Counted from the stretch's first letter, positions 45,520-53,717 are shown. The stretch is 64,000 nucleotides of DNA from Sedimentitalea nanhaiensis DSM 24252 (GCF_000473225.1 NZ_KI421509.1:1140045-1204044); one strand, 5' to 3'. Notes: generated by a model not told the origin, from the sequence alone. Translations and numbers: made by a program.

Positions 45520-45993
45520 TCACTGGTCCTTCTGCATCAACAGAAAGGCCACGACGTCTTCGATCTGCTGTGCGGTCAACAACGGCTCGAGTGGCTCCTG
45601 GGCCGCATTGCCGGTATAGGCGTCGCCAGGGCGGTTGAACCCGTCGACCTTAAAAAAGGACGGCATGACAGAGCCTTCGAAAGTCATCTTTGCATTTGCA
45701 ACCAGCCCGCGCAGCTCGGCCTCGGTCCAGCGGCTGCCCGCCCCGTCCAGCGACGGGCCGACCTCGCCATGGAACGGAATGTCGCTCAGTGCCGTTATCT
45801 GGTGACAGGCAATGCAGTTGCCAGCGCCCTTGTCCATGATCTCGGGCGCGTTGGCGGCCACACCGGGTGCGCCGCTCAGCGAGATTTCAATCGCGCCATC
45901 TTCGGTAAAGACAACGTCTCCAGGCGCGATCTCGCCCGCCGTTGCCGCACCGGCAACCAGCGCCGCCGCCACAGTAAGTTTCTTCAGCTGCAT
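45520..45993 (-). CDS. soxX: SoxX, monohaem cytochrome c of SoxAX
   Basis: 157-aa periplasmic cytochrome with signal peptide 1-19 and one haem motif CIACH at 60-64; the distal ligand Met is probably that in VMPSFFKVDG. Accepts electrons from the SoxA catalytic haem. First gene after an intergenic region with a candidate SoxR operator, and so the likely head of soxXYZA. Start ATG 45993 (MQLKKLTVAAAL) marks the signal peptide. Confidence 0.95.
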   Translation of the reverse strand: MQLKKLTVAAALVAGAATAGEIAPGDVVFTEDGAIEISLSGAPGVAANAPEIMDKGAGNCIACHQITALSDIPFHGEVGPSLDGAGSRWTEAELRGLVANAKMTFEGSVMPSFFKVDGFNRPGDAYTGNAAQEPLEPLLTAQQIEDVVAFLLMQKDQ

Positions 45994-46074
45994 GTGTCCT
46001 CCCCTGACTGCCACCGCCGTGGCTTGCTTGGTCCAGCATACCGTAGGACACTGGCCGCGCGTAACGCAACAACA

Positions 46075-46092
46075 AATTCACAATTATGAATT
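46075..46092 (-). promoter_or_regulatory. Candidate SoxR operator upstream of soxX
   Basis: Perfect inverted repeat AATTCA-N6-TGAATT at 46075-46092, containing ATTCACAATTATGAAT, an exact ATTC-N8-GAAT. It lies about 80 bp upstream of soxX in the 121-bp soxW-soxX gap. In Pseudaminobacter salicylatoxidans SoxR is reported to bind the soxW-soxX and soxS-soxV intergenic regions, so the position agrees with known biology. Confidence 0.65.
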
Positions 46093-46114
46093 ACTGATCT
46101 CGCGCACGGCCGGG

Positions 46115-46693
46115 TCAGTCTAAACTGCCATTGCTGCGCTCCTGGATGCGGCGGGCATGATAGCGTTGAAAATCCTCACCGTTATCAAGATCGTATCGTT
46201 TCTCCGCAACCCAGGTGAACATATCGGTGGTGGTGCCCACGCCAAACGCCCCCGGCATCACCGCCACCGCCGCCTTCTGGGCGCTCTGATCCTCGGCCAC
46301 CGCTTCCGGCAGGAACAGAATCGTCGGCGTGAACATGATGTTCCATTTGCGCGCCATGTTCTTTTCCGACAGCACTTCACCGTCGAAATCCGTGACCTCG
46401 GTATCGCCATGCAGGTTCAGTTGCACAACAAAGAAATTGTCCTCGATCAGCTGGGTCAGGCCGGGGTCTGGATACACCTCGTTGTGCATCTTGGCGCAAT
46501 AGATACAGCCGCGCTGCTCGAAAAACAGCGCCAGCCGCTTGCCCTCGGCATTGGCCTCGGCCAGATCTTCGCGCAGGTCCCTGAATGTGTCGCGCATCCA
46601 CGCGGTCTTGTGCAGACCGTCATCCCCCATTTCGACCGCCCAAACCGGCAGAGCCAGAACCGCCGCAAAAACCGCCGCAATCCAATGTTTCAT
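46115..46693 (-). CDS. soxW: SoxW, periplasmic thioredoxin
   Basis: 192 aa. Signal peptide 1-19 (MKHWIAAVFAAVLALPVWA), thioredoxin fold with active-site C63-I-Y-C66 (QRGCIYCAKMH) and the cis-Pro loop FTPTILF. Takes electrons from SoxV and is thought to reduce or reactivate Sox components. Lies 15 bp downstream of soxV. Confidence 0.93.
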   Translation of the reverse strand: MKHWIAAVFAAVLALPVWAVEMGDDGLHKTAWMRDTFRDLREDLAEANAEGKRLALFFEQRGCIYCAKMHNEVYPDPGLTQLIEDNFFVVQLNLHGDTEVTDFDGEVLSEKNMARKWNIMFTPTILFLPEAVAEDQSAQKAAVAVMPGAFGVGTTTDMFTWVAEKRYDLDNGEDFQRYHARRIQERSNGSLD

Positions 46694-46707
46694 TGTCTTC
46701 TCCTCTC

Positions 46708-47445
46708 TTACCCCAGTGACCCGAAGGTCGGAAACCACTCGATCATCGCCTGCGCGATCAGATTCACGCCACCGGTCGCAATCAGCACCGCGAACACGAT
46801 CAGCATCGCCCCCATGCCCTTTTCCACCCAGGCAAAGGCCGCGCGATGGCGTTGCACCCAGGCCAGAAACGGCTTGGCAAACAATGCTGCCAGAATGAAC
46901 GGCGCGGTCATGCCGACACCATAGACGAACAACAACAGCGCGCCGCGCCAGATGTCGCCCATCCCGCTGGCAATCATCAGGATCGACGCCAGCGCCGGCC
47001 CCACACAGGGTGTCCAGCCGAAACCGAACGCCAGCCCCATAAGATAGGCCCCCAGCACCGAGCTGGCCTCGGCCTGGCTTTCCAGCCGGGCCTCGCGATA
47101 CAGCAGCGGCACCTTGATAACGCCCAGAAAATGCAGACCAAACACCAGCAGGATAGCCGCAGCCACATAGGACAGCGGCTCCAGATATTGCCCGAACGCC
47201 TGCCCCAGTGCCGTGGCCCCCATGCCCAGCATCATAAAGATCGTGGTGACACCCATTGCAAAGAAGATCGCCGAGACCAGTAACCGCCGCTGCGCCCCCG
47301 CAGCAATCGCTCCGTCGCCGCGCAGCTCTGACATCGACAGCCCGCCCATATACGACAGGTAAAACGGCACCATCGGCAGGATGCAGGGCGTGAAAAAGCT
47401 CAGCAGCCCGGCGAACAGCGCCCCGACAAGGGAAATCTCCAGCAC
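46708..47445 (-). CDS. soxV: SoxV, CcdA/DsbD-type thiol transporter
   Basis: About 245-aa six-helix membrane protein passing reductant from cytoplasmic thioredoxin to periplasmic SoxW/SoxS. The two essential Cys are visible in SFFTPCILPMVPF and GFGWTPCVGPALA. I favour the GTG at 47445 (gives MLEISLVGALFAG, the family N-terminus), which has a GGGGGGA ribosome-binding site. The ATG at 47505 adds 20 Pro/Gly-rich residues with no homology and overlaps a candidate operator half-site. Confidence 0.9.
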   Translation of the reverse strand: MLEISLVGALFAGLLSFFTPCILPMVPFYLSYMGGLSMSELRGDGAIAAGAQRRLLVSAIFFAMGVTTIFMMLGMGATALGQAFGQYLEPLSYVAAAILLVFGLHFLGVIKVPLLYREARLESQAEASSVLGAYLMGLAFGFGWTPCVGPALASILMIASGMGDIWRGALLLFVYGVGMTAPFILAALFAKPFLAWVQRHRAAFAWVEKGMGAMLIVFAVLIATGGVNLIAQAMIEWFPTFGSLG

Positions 47446-47503
47446 CCGCGCGTCCCCCCTTTTGGCCGCCCCTGGCCCGGGGCCAGGCGTCAACGCTTGA
47501 ATC

Positions 47504-47519
47504 ATTCACATATTCAGAT
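47504..47519. promoter_or_regulatory. Possible degenerate SoxR site between soxS and soxV
   Basis: ATTCACATATTCAGAT shares the ATTCACA half-site with the soxX operator, but the second half (AGAT instead of GAAT) is poor. Position between the divergent soxS and soxV genes matches the known SoxR-controlled soxS-soxV intergenic region. Weak by itself. Confidence 0.35.
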
Positions 47520-47555
47520 TACGTTTTGTGATAACCAAAGGTCAACGGGTCCACC

Positions 47556-47948
47556 ATGCTAAATCTGCGCTCTCCCCTGCTTGCGGCCGCCCGATGGCTG
47601 GTGCCTGCGGTTGTGGCCGGTCTTGCTGCGCTGCCCGCATGGGCCGTCGAACTTGTGATGGTGGAACAGGTCGGCTGTGAATGGTGCGCGCGCTGGAACG
47701 ATGAAATCGCGCCGGCCTATCCCAACACCCGCGAAGGTCAGTTCGCGCCCCTGCGCCGGGTCGATCTGCGCGCCCTGCCCGAGGATCTGGAAATCGCCCG
47801 GCGGGTCAATTTCACCCCGACCTTTCTGATCGTCGACGACAACCGCGAAATCGCCCGGCTCGAAGGCTATCCAGGCGAAGATTTCTTCTGGCCGCTTCTG
47901 GCCGCGCTGCTTGAGCAGAACACCGATTTTAGAGGAGAGAAACGATGA
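47556..47948 (+). CDS. soxS: SoxS, periplasmic thiol-disulfide protein
   Basis: 130-aa thioredoxin-like protein, needed in Paracoccus to keep SoxY active. Long N-terminal membrane-signal segment (about residues 8-30), active-site C41-E-W-C44 (QVGCEWCARW), and the cis-Pro loop FTPTFLIVDD. Divergent from soxV with about 110 bp between starts (using the GTG of soxV). Overlaps the next gene by ATGA. Confidence 0.92.
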   Translation: MLNLRSPLLAAARWLVPAVVAGLAALPAWAVELVMVEQVGCEWCARWNDEIAPAYPNTREGQFAPLRRVDLRALPEDLEIARRVNFTPTFLIVDDNREIARLEGYPGEDFFWPLLAALLEQNTDFRGEKR

Positions 47949-48451
47949 CGAGAAATGTTTGCGCATTGGCTCTGATGGCGGGGCTGGCCACCCCCGCCCT
48001 CGCCCAGGATGACAGCAGCGCCTTTGTCGATTTCCAGGTGCTCAAACCCGAAGTGGCCCAGCAGATGGCCGAGGCCGCGCTGCTGGCCTGCCGCGAGGCC
48101 GGGTATCAGGTCGGCGTCACCGTGGTGGACCGGTTTGGCCTGCCTCAGGTGTTCCTGCGCGATCGGTATGCAGGGGCCCATGTCTATGAAACCAGCCACC
48201 GCAAGGCCTGGACCGCAGTCAGTTTCCGCACCTCCACCACCGAACTGGCGGCGACGACCGCGGCAGGACAGACTTCGTCCGGCATCCGTCACCTCAGCCA
48301 GGCCCTCCCTCTCGGCGGCGGGCTGGTGGTCTACGAAGGCGGGGGTTCGATCGTTGCCGGCATCGGCGTCTCCGGCGCTCCGGGGCCGGATCTGGATGAC
48401 ATCTGTGCCGAGGCGGGCATCGCCGCCATCGAAGACCAGATCGCCTTCTGA
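47945..48451 (+). CDS. GlcG/HbpS-like haem-binding family protein with signal peptide
   Basis: 168 aa with signal peptide 1-20 (MTRNVCALALMAGLATPALA) and a GlcG/HbpS (DUF336) domain: MAEAALLACREAGYQVGVTVVDRFG, RKAWTAVSFR, and the C-terminal VGIGVSGAPGPDLDDICAEAGI. HbpS binds haem and modulates redox signalling in Streptomyces. Here it is translationally coupled to soxS and lies before soxR, suggesting a periplasmic function in the Sox system, perhaps haem or sulfur handling; this is inference. Confidence 0.87.
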   Translation: MTRNVCALALMAGLATPALAQDDSSAFVDFQVLKPEVAQQMAEAALLACREAGYQVGVTVVDRFGLPQVFLRDRYAGAHVYETSHRKAWTAVSFRTSTTELAATTAAGQTSSGIRHLSQALPLGGGLVVYEGGGSIVAGIGVSGAPGPDLDDICAEAGIAAIEDQIAF

Positions 48452-48475
48452 CGCCGACAACAGGACAGCTCCCGC

Positions 48476-48832
48476 ATGGCACTTCCGCAATTTTCATCCG
48501 ACATGGCAGACGACGAACTCGATGCGATGGTCGAGAACGCGACGACCGCGTCGAATTTCCTCAAGGCGATCAGCCACGAGGGCCGTCTGATGATCCTGTG
48601 CCATCTGGTCACCGGCGAAAAATCGGTGACCGAGCTCGAAGAGCTGTTGTCGGCGCGTCAGGCGGCGGTGTCCCAGCAACTGTCGCGCCTGCGACTTGAA
48701 GGGCTGGTGGTCCCGCGCCGCGAGGGAAAGGCGATCTACTACCGCTTGGCCGATGATCGTCCGCGCCGCATCCTCGAAGTGGTCTACGAGCTGTTCTGCA
48801 AGGACCCGGACGACGGATCAAACGCGGGCTGA
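48476..48832 (+). CDS. soxR: SoxR, ArsR-family (per)sulfide-sensing repressor
   Basis: 118-aa winged-helix repressor of sox genes. HTH region VTELEELLSARQAAVSQQLSR followed by the wing GLVVPRREGKAIYYRLAD. Two cysteines, C42 (MILCHLV) and C108 (LFCKD), are 66 residues apart, the same spacing as the sulfide-sensing Cys41/Cys107 of SqrR. Persulfide treatment would link them by a polysulfide bridge and release DNA. Likely targets are the ATTC-N8-GAAT sites upstream of soxX and soxB. Confidence 0.92.
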   Translation: MALPQFSSDMADDELDAMVENATTASNFLKAISHEGRLMILCHLVTGEKSVTELEELLSARQAAVSQQLSRLRLEGLVVPRREGKAIYYRLADDRPRRILEVVYELFCKDPDDGSNAG

Positions 48833-48878
48833 ACAGTCGGCATTGCCCGGCAAGGCACAGCGCAATCAGGGGGCGAGC

Positions 48879-49937
48879 ATGTTGGATTTGATGTCGGACA
48901 GTCACGCGGTCGCGCTGGTCGGGATGTTTGGCGGCATCCTGTTGGGTCTGGCGGCCCGACTGGGGCGCTTCTGTACCCTGGGCGCAATCGAGGATCTGCT
49001 CTATGGCGGCAGTGACCAGCGCCTGCGCATGTGGGTTCTGGCCATCGGAGTCGCGGTCACCGGCAGCTTTACACTGATGGCGACGGACCTGCTGACCGAC
49101 ACCGACACATTCTATCTGTCGATCCGCTGGATGCCTTTGGCATCGGTCATCGGCGGGCTGATGTTTGGCTATGGCATGGCGCTGTCGGGCAATTGCGGCT
49201 ACGGCGCAATCGCGCGCCTTGGCGGCGGCGATCTGCGCTCGTTCGTGATCGTTCTGGTCATGGGGGTTTCCACCTATGTTGTGCTGGCAGGTCCCCTGGC
49301 CCCCCTGCGAAACGCTCTGTTTTACCAAAGCCCGGTCACCTCTGATCTGCCGCCGGGACTGGCCCATCACGCCGCCGCATTGACCGGGCTGCCTCTGAAC
49401 GGAATCGGGATCGCGGTGGGACTGATGTTTTGCATTGCCGCGCTGGCGTCGGAAAAGTTCCGCACCGACCGCAAATCGCTGTTCTGGTCTGCCGTGGTCG
49501 GGCTGGCCATCGTCTCGGGCTGGGCCGGAACCCAATACGTGCGCCAGGTCGGGTTCGATGCTACCCAGGTCGTCTCGCACAGCTTTTCCGCCCCGGTCGG
49601 CGAATCCATCCTCTATGCCATGACCGGCAGCGCGCGCGAAATCTCGTTTGCGGTCGGATCGATCAGCGGCGTCTGGATCGGCGCCTTCATCGGATCGCTG
49701 ATCAAGGGCCATTTCCGCTGGGAAGCCTGCGAGGACCCGCGCGAATTGCGCCGCCAGATCATCGGCGCGGCCATCATGGGCGCGGGTGCGGTAATCGCCA
49801 TGGGCTGCACCGTCGGACAGGGTCTGTCGGCCTTCAGCGTTCTGGCAATCAGCGCCCCGGTCACGATGCTGGCGATCTTTGCCGGGGCAGCCTTCGGGCT
49901 GCGACAACTGATTGTTGGCTTTCGCCCCGCCGAATGA
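48879..49937 (+). CDS. soxT: YeeE/YedE family sulfur-compound transporter (SoxT-like)
   Basis: 352-aa membrane protein with the repeated YeeE/YedE motifs: GRFCTLGAIEDLLYGG, LSGNCGYGAIARLGGGD and AMGCTVGQGLSAFSVLA, each with a Cys lining the presumed thiosulfate path. SoxT-type members next to soxR are proposed to import sulfur compounds into the cytoplasm, perhaps supplying the inducer for SoxR. Start at 48879 (GGGGGCGAGC upstream) rather than the longer frame from 48696, which overlaps soxR. Confidence 0.88.
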   Translation: MLDLMSDSHAVALVGMFGGILLGLAARLGRFCTLGAIEDLLYGGSDQRLRMWVLAIGVAVTGSFTLMATDLLTDTDTFYLSIRWMPLASVIGGLMFGYGMALSGNCGYGAIARLGGGDLRSFVIVLVMGVSTYVVLAGPLAPLRNALFYQSPVTSDLPPGLAHHAAALTGLPLNGIGIAVGLMFCIAALASEKFRTDRKSLFWSAVVGLAIVSGWAGTQYVRQVGFDATQVVSHSFSAPVGESILYAMTGSAREISFAVGSISGVWIGAFIGSLIKGHFRWEACEDPRELRRQIIGAAIMGAGAVIAMGCTVGQGLSAFSVLAISAPVTMLAIFAGAAFGLRQLIVGFRPAE

Positions 49938-49968
49938 CCCCGCACATTATTTCCGGAATCCCGCCAAC

Positions 49969-49986
49969 GTTTCATGCAGCTGTTAC
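49969..49986 (+). promoter_or_regulatory. Candidate Pho box upstream of phoX
   Basis: GTTTCAT-N4-CTGTTAC resembles the PhoB consensus CTGTCAT-N4-CTGTCAC (5/7 and 6/7 matches). It lies about 73 bp before the phoX start in the 121-bp gap after soxT, which would make phoX phosphate-regulated as in other marine alphaproteobacteria. Confidence 0.5.
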
Positions 49987-50058
49987 AGCCGCCCCCTTAC
50001 GTGCGCCCACTCGCCCAAGCCGAGTCGCGCATCGCGCGCTGCCAAGGAGAATTGAGAC

Positions 50059-52083
50059 ATGGACCGCAAGAGTATCCTCGCCGACCCCGATATCACCAAC
50101 AAGGCCGAAGCCTTCGAAGCCTTTGACGACATCCCCACCAACCCGAACCTGTCCGCCACCCTCGGCGACGTGATCAACACCCGCTATGGCCGCCGCGACA
50201 TTCTGCGGGGGGTTCTGGGCGTATCCGCCGCCACCGCGCTGTTCGGCACCTCGGCGATGATCGCGCCGCGCCAGGCCGCCGCCGTCACCGCCAGCCGCTA
50301 TGTCTTTGACGAACTGACCTGGGGCAACGACGAAACCCACCATGTCGCCCAAGGTTATGATGCCGACATCCTGTTGCGCTGGGGCGACCCGATCACCGCC
50401 GATGCGCCGGAATTCGACGTGATGAACCAGACCGCCGAGGCCCAGTTGCAGCAATTCGGCTACAACAACGACTATGTGGGGTTCTGGCCGCTGAACGACG
50501 CAGGCACCCGCGCGGTGCTGTGCGTCAACCACGAATACACCAACGAAGAGGTGATGTTCCCCGGCCTCGGACGCCAGGACAAGGCCGGTTTCGCGGGTAT
50601 GACACCGGAACTGGTCGATCTGGAAATGGCCGCCCACGGCGGCTCCGTGGTCGAGATTGCCAAGGGCGAAGACGGGAAATGGACGCTGGTGAAAGACAGC
50701 AAACTGAACCGGCGCATCTCGCCTCTGAATACCGAGATGACCATCGATGGCCCTGCCGCCGGTCACCCCCGCATGCAGACCAACGCCGACCCGACCGGCG
50801 AACTGGTCGTCGGCACTCTGAACAACTGTGCCGGTGGCATGACGCCCTGGGGCACTTACCTGATGGCCGAAGAGAACTTTCACGGCTATTTCTGGACCGA
50901 CACGCTGGATGCCGATGGCAAGCCCGACCTGTCAGCCCAACCCGAGGCCGCCAGCCTGAAACGCTATGGTGCGCCGGGCCTTTGGTACAACTGGGGTCAA
51001 CATCACGACCGGTTCAACATCGACAAGGAACCAAACGAGGTGAACCGCTTTGGCTGGATCGTCGAAGTCGATCCGATGAACCCTGCCGCCAAGCCGGTAA
51101 AACACACCGCCCTGGGCCGGTTCCGCCACGAGGGCGCGGAAACCACCGTATCGCAAGACGGGCATCTGGTGATCTATTCCGGCGACGACAACCGGTTCGA
51201 TTACCTGTACAAATATGTCTCGACCGGCACCGTTTCGGACGACCGCGCCGCCAATTCGGCCCTGCTCAGCGACGGCACGCTGTATGTTGCCCGCTTTGAC
51301 GATGACGGCAGCATTACCTGGATGCCACTGATCCATGGGACCGGCCCGCTGACCGCCGAAAACGGCTTTGCCAGCCAGGCCGATGTGCTGATCGACACCC
51401 GCCTGGCCGCCGACGCCCTGGGGGCCACCCCGATGGATCGCCCCGAGGACGTCCAGCCGCGCGGCGACGGCACCGCCTTTGTCATGCTGACCAATAACAC
51501 CAGGCGCAAACCCGATCAGATCAACGCCGCCAACCCGCGCCCCGACAGCAGCTTTGGCCATATCATCGAGATCAAGGAAGCCGATGGCGATCATGCGGCG
51601 GACACAGGCACCTGGTCGATCTTGGTGAAATGCGGCGATCCCAAGCTGGCCGATGTCGGGGCCCAGTGGAACCCCGCCACCTCGGAAAACGGCTGGTTCG
51701 GCTCACCGGACAATGCCGCCATCGACGCCGATGGCCGTCTGTGGATCAGCACCGATCAGGGCAGCAACTGGGGCAAGACCGGAAAATCCGACGGTCTCTA
51801 TGCGCTGGAAACCGAAGGTGCCCTGCGCGGTCATTCCCAACTGTTCTTCCGATGCCCGGTCGGCGGCGAGATGTGCGGCCCCTACTTCAGCCAGGATGGC
51901 GAAACCCTGTTCGTCGCCGTCCAGCATCCGGGCACGGACGGCACCACCGACATCAAAGGGTTTGCGCGCGCCTCGACCTTCGAAGATCCGGCCACGCGTT
52001 GGCCCGACTTTGACCCGGCAATGCCGCCGCGCCCGTCCGTGGTGGTGATCACCCGTCAGGGCGGCGGCAAGATCGCCTCCTGA
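50059..52083 (+). CDS. phoX: PhoX family alkaline phosphatase (DUF839)
   Basis: 674-aa secreted phosphatase of the PhoX/DUF839 family, active with Ca and Fe cofactors on phosphomonoesters. Internal Tat signal with RRDILRGVLGVSA at about 44-56, preceded by a hydrophilic leader as is usual for PhoX. Conserved segments: GFWPLNDAGTRAVLCVNHEY, CAGGMTPWGTYLMAEENFHG, GWIVEVDP, RFRHEGAETT, and the late FGSPDNAAIDADGRLWIS-like stretch. A candidate Pho box precedes it. Confidence 0.92.
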   Translation: MDRKSILADPDITNKAEAFEAFDDIPTNPNLSATLGDVINTRYGRRDILRGVLGVSAATALFGTSAMIAPRQAAAVTASRYVFDELTWGNDETHHVAQGYDADILLRWGDPITADAPEFDVMNQTAEAQLQQFGYNNDYVGFWPLNDAGTRAVLCVNHEYTNEEVMFPGLGRQDKAGFAGMTPELVDLEMAAHGGSVVEIAKGEDGKWTLVKDSKLNRRISPLNTEMTIDGPAAGHPRMQTNADPTGELVVGTLNNCAGGMTPWGTYLMAEENFHGYFWTDTLDADGKPDLSAQPEAASLKRYGAPGLWYNWGQHHDRFNIDKEPNEVNRFGWIVEVDPMNPAAKPVKHTALGRFRHEGAETTVSQDGHLVIYSGDDNRFDYLYKYVSTGTVSDDRAANSALLSDGTLYVARFDDDGSITWMPLIHGTGPLTAENGFASQADVLIDTRLAADALGATPMDRPEDVQPRGDGTAFVMLTNNTRRKPDQINAANPRPDSSFGHIIEIKEADGDHAADTGTWSILVKCGDPKLADVGAQWNPATSENGWFGSPDNAAIDADGRLWISTDQGSNWGKTGKSDGLYALETEGALRGHSQLFFRCPVGGEMCGPYFSQDGETLFVAVQHPGTDGTTDIKGFARASTFEDPATRWPDFDPAMPPRPSVVVITRQGGGKIAS

Positions 52084-52115
52084 ACTCCGGGACGTTTCGG
52101 ATCATACGTCGATCA

Positions 52116-52151
52116 CCTTTCGCGATTTCCCAGTGGGAAAGCTGCGAAAGG
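52116..52151. terminator. Hairpin between convergent phoX and znuA
   Basis: Inverted repeat CCTTTCGC ... GCGAAAGG (52116-52123, 52144-52151) with a second nested pairing TTTCCCA / TGGGAAA, giving a stem of about 15 bp with one small internal loop. No long T-run on either side. Position between convergent genes suggests a bidirectional terminator. Confidence 0.6.
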
Positions 52152-52186
52152 CGACCGGCTAAACAACACGTGAGGGACCGATCGCC

Positions 52187-53146
52187 TCAGTTCCCCTGAC
52201 AACTTGCCAGGCTGTTCGCCATCGCGCGCAGCAGCCTGGCATACAGATCCGGCCCCGGCTGTAATTGGCTACCCATCGGATCAAGACTTCCGATCTGCAA
52301 ATCTCCCTGTTCTGTTGCGGCCAGCAACAGGCGATCGTCAAACTGCGGCTCGCTAAAGGCGCAGCGGATGTTATCCTCGCGCAAGACAGCCGCCAGCGCC
52401 GTCAACCGCGCCGGACTGGGATCGGTGGCATCGCCCAGGCTGACCGCCCCGGCAAAGGCCAACCCGAACCGGGTTTCAAAATACTGGTAGGCATCGTGAA
52501 AGGTCACGAAGGGCCGGGCGCGCACCGGCTCCAGAATCTGTGCGATTTCGGCGCTCACGACATCCAGTTCCGCCCGCGCCCGATCCGCGTTTGCCCGGTA
52601 CACGGCAGCGTTGTCCGGATCCAGCGCCGCCAGTTTTCCGGCAATCAGGGACAACCAGACCTTGCCGTTTTCCGGGTCAAGCCAGGCGTGGGGGTCGACA
52701 TCGCCGCGATGGTCATGATCCTCGTGATCATGGTCGTCATGCTCTTGATGCCCGTCCGTATCGTGGTCATGGTCTTCGTGATCGCCATGCCCGAGATCCA
52801 GACCGGCGCGAAAATCGTGAACCACAGTGCCTTCGGCAGCCAGCAAGACCAGCTGCCCGGCGTCACCCGCCAGCGCCGTGAGCGGTTTGGCAAGCCAGGG
52901 CGTCAGTTGCGGCCCGATCCAGATCACCAGATCGGCCTGCTGCAAGGCCTGCGCCTGCGAAGGGCGCAGCGCATAGCTGTGCGGCGAGGCTTTGGGCATC
53001 ACCAACAGATCCGGCGTACCCACTCCGGCCATCACCTGCGCTGCCAGCGCATGAACCGGCGCGATATCGGTGGCAACCCTGGGTGCCTGGGCAATGGCGG
53101 GAGTCGCCAGCAGGAGCGCTGTGGCAAAAGAACGAAAGATGGTCAT
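52187..53146 (-). CDS. znuA: Zinc ABC importer substrate-binding protein ZnuA
   Basis: 319-aa periplasmic zinc-binding protein of cluster A-I. Signal peptide 1-20. Metal-ligand regions: SPHSYALRPSQ, DVDPHAWLDPEN, FHDAYQYFE, and the late acidic FSEPQFDDR. A His/Asp-rich loop of about 30 residues (around 118-150, with 12-13 His) is typical of ZnuA. The ATG at 53146 gives a proper signal peptide; a GTG at 53152 adds two residues. Divergent from zur. Confidence 0.94.
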   Translation of the reverse strand: MTIFRSFATALLLATPAIAQAPRVATDIAPVHALAAQVMAGVGTPDLLVMPKASPHSYALRPSQAQALQQADLVIWIGPQLTPWLAKPLTALAGDAGQLVLLAAEGTVVHDFRAGLDLGHGDHEDHDHDTDGHQEHDDHDHEDHDHRGDVDPHAWLDPENGKVWLSLIAGKLAALDPDNAAVYRANADRARAELDVVSAEIAQILEPVRARPFVTFHDAYQYFETRFGLAFAGAVSLGDATDPSPARLTALAAVLREDNIRCAFSEPQFDDRLLLAATEQGDLQIGSLDPMGSQLQPGPDLYARLLRAMANSLASCQGN

Positions 53147-53193
53147 GGACACCTCGGAAATGAATGTGGGACAAGTTCAGCTTGATATATGTC

Positions 53194-53205
53194 ATGTTAT
53201 AACAT
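53194..53205. promoter_or_regulatory. Zur box in the znuA-zur intergenic region
   Basis: Perfect 12-bp palindrome ATGTTATAACAT, matching the core of the alphaproteobacterial Zur site (about AATGTTATAACATT). It lies midway between the divergent znuA and zur-znuCB starts, so Zur-Zn would repress both directions and also autoregulate. Confidence 0.8.
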
Positions 53206-53237
53206 ATCAATCCCTCATCGCTCACCAAGGACCACAA

Positions 53238-53717
53238 ATGACCGCCATCGGATTTGAATCCCACGATCACGCCCATTGCATCGACGACGCCCTGCGCGCC
53301 GCCGATGCCAGATGTGCGCAGCGCAAATTGCAATTCACCCCGGTGCGGCGGCGGGTGCTTGAAATCCTGCTGCGAGAGCACCGCGCGTTGGGGGCCTATG
53401 ATATCCTCGCGGAGCTGGCCGCCGAAGGCCTGGGCGCACAGCCCCCCGTGGCCTATCGGGCGCTGGATTTTCTGGTGCAACACGGGCTGGCGCATCGCAT
53501 CGAACGGCTGAACGCCTATGCCGCCTGCGCGCATATGGATCATGACCATGTCCCCGCTTTCCTCGTCTGCCGCGCCTGCAAGGCGGTGGCCGAGGCAGAA
53601 ACCGAACTGACCCAGGGCCGGTTGGGAACCGCTGCGCGCAGCACCGGCTTTGCCATTGAACGTATCGTGGTCGAGGCCGAAGGTCTGTGCCCCGCCTGCG
53701 CAGGGACCGGCACATGA
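53238..53717 (+). CDS. zur: Zinc uptake regulator Zur (Fur family)
   Basis: 159 aa. The N-terminal winged helix (LQFTPVRRRVLEILLREHR, PPVAYRALDFLVQHGL) and the metal-binding C-domain with AHMDHDH, CRAC (about 112-115) and CPAC near the C-terminus, the structural zinc site. The start MTAIGFESHDHAHCID at 53238 avoids the upstream frame that covers the Zur box. Overlaps znuC by ATGA at 53714-53717. Confidence 0.93.
   Translation: MTAIGFESHDHAHCIDDALRAADARCAQRKLQFTPVRRRVLEILLREHRALGAYDILAELAAEGLGAQPPVAYRALDFLVQHGLAHRIERLNAYAACAHMDHDHVPAFLVCRACKAVAEAETELTQGRLGTAARSTGFAIERIVVEAEGLCPACAGTGT

Noticed and set aside
46115-47509. 464-codon frame fusing soxW with upstream sequence
   Set aside because: The upstream part is the out-of-frame shadow of soxV. 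SoxW begins at 46693 with a signal peptide.
48609-49907. 432-codon minus-strand frame opposite soxR-soxT
   Set aside because: Gln/Arg/Asp-rich antisense composition; the plus strand encodes well-defined genes.
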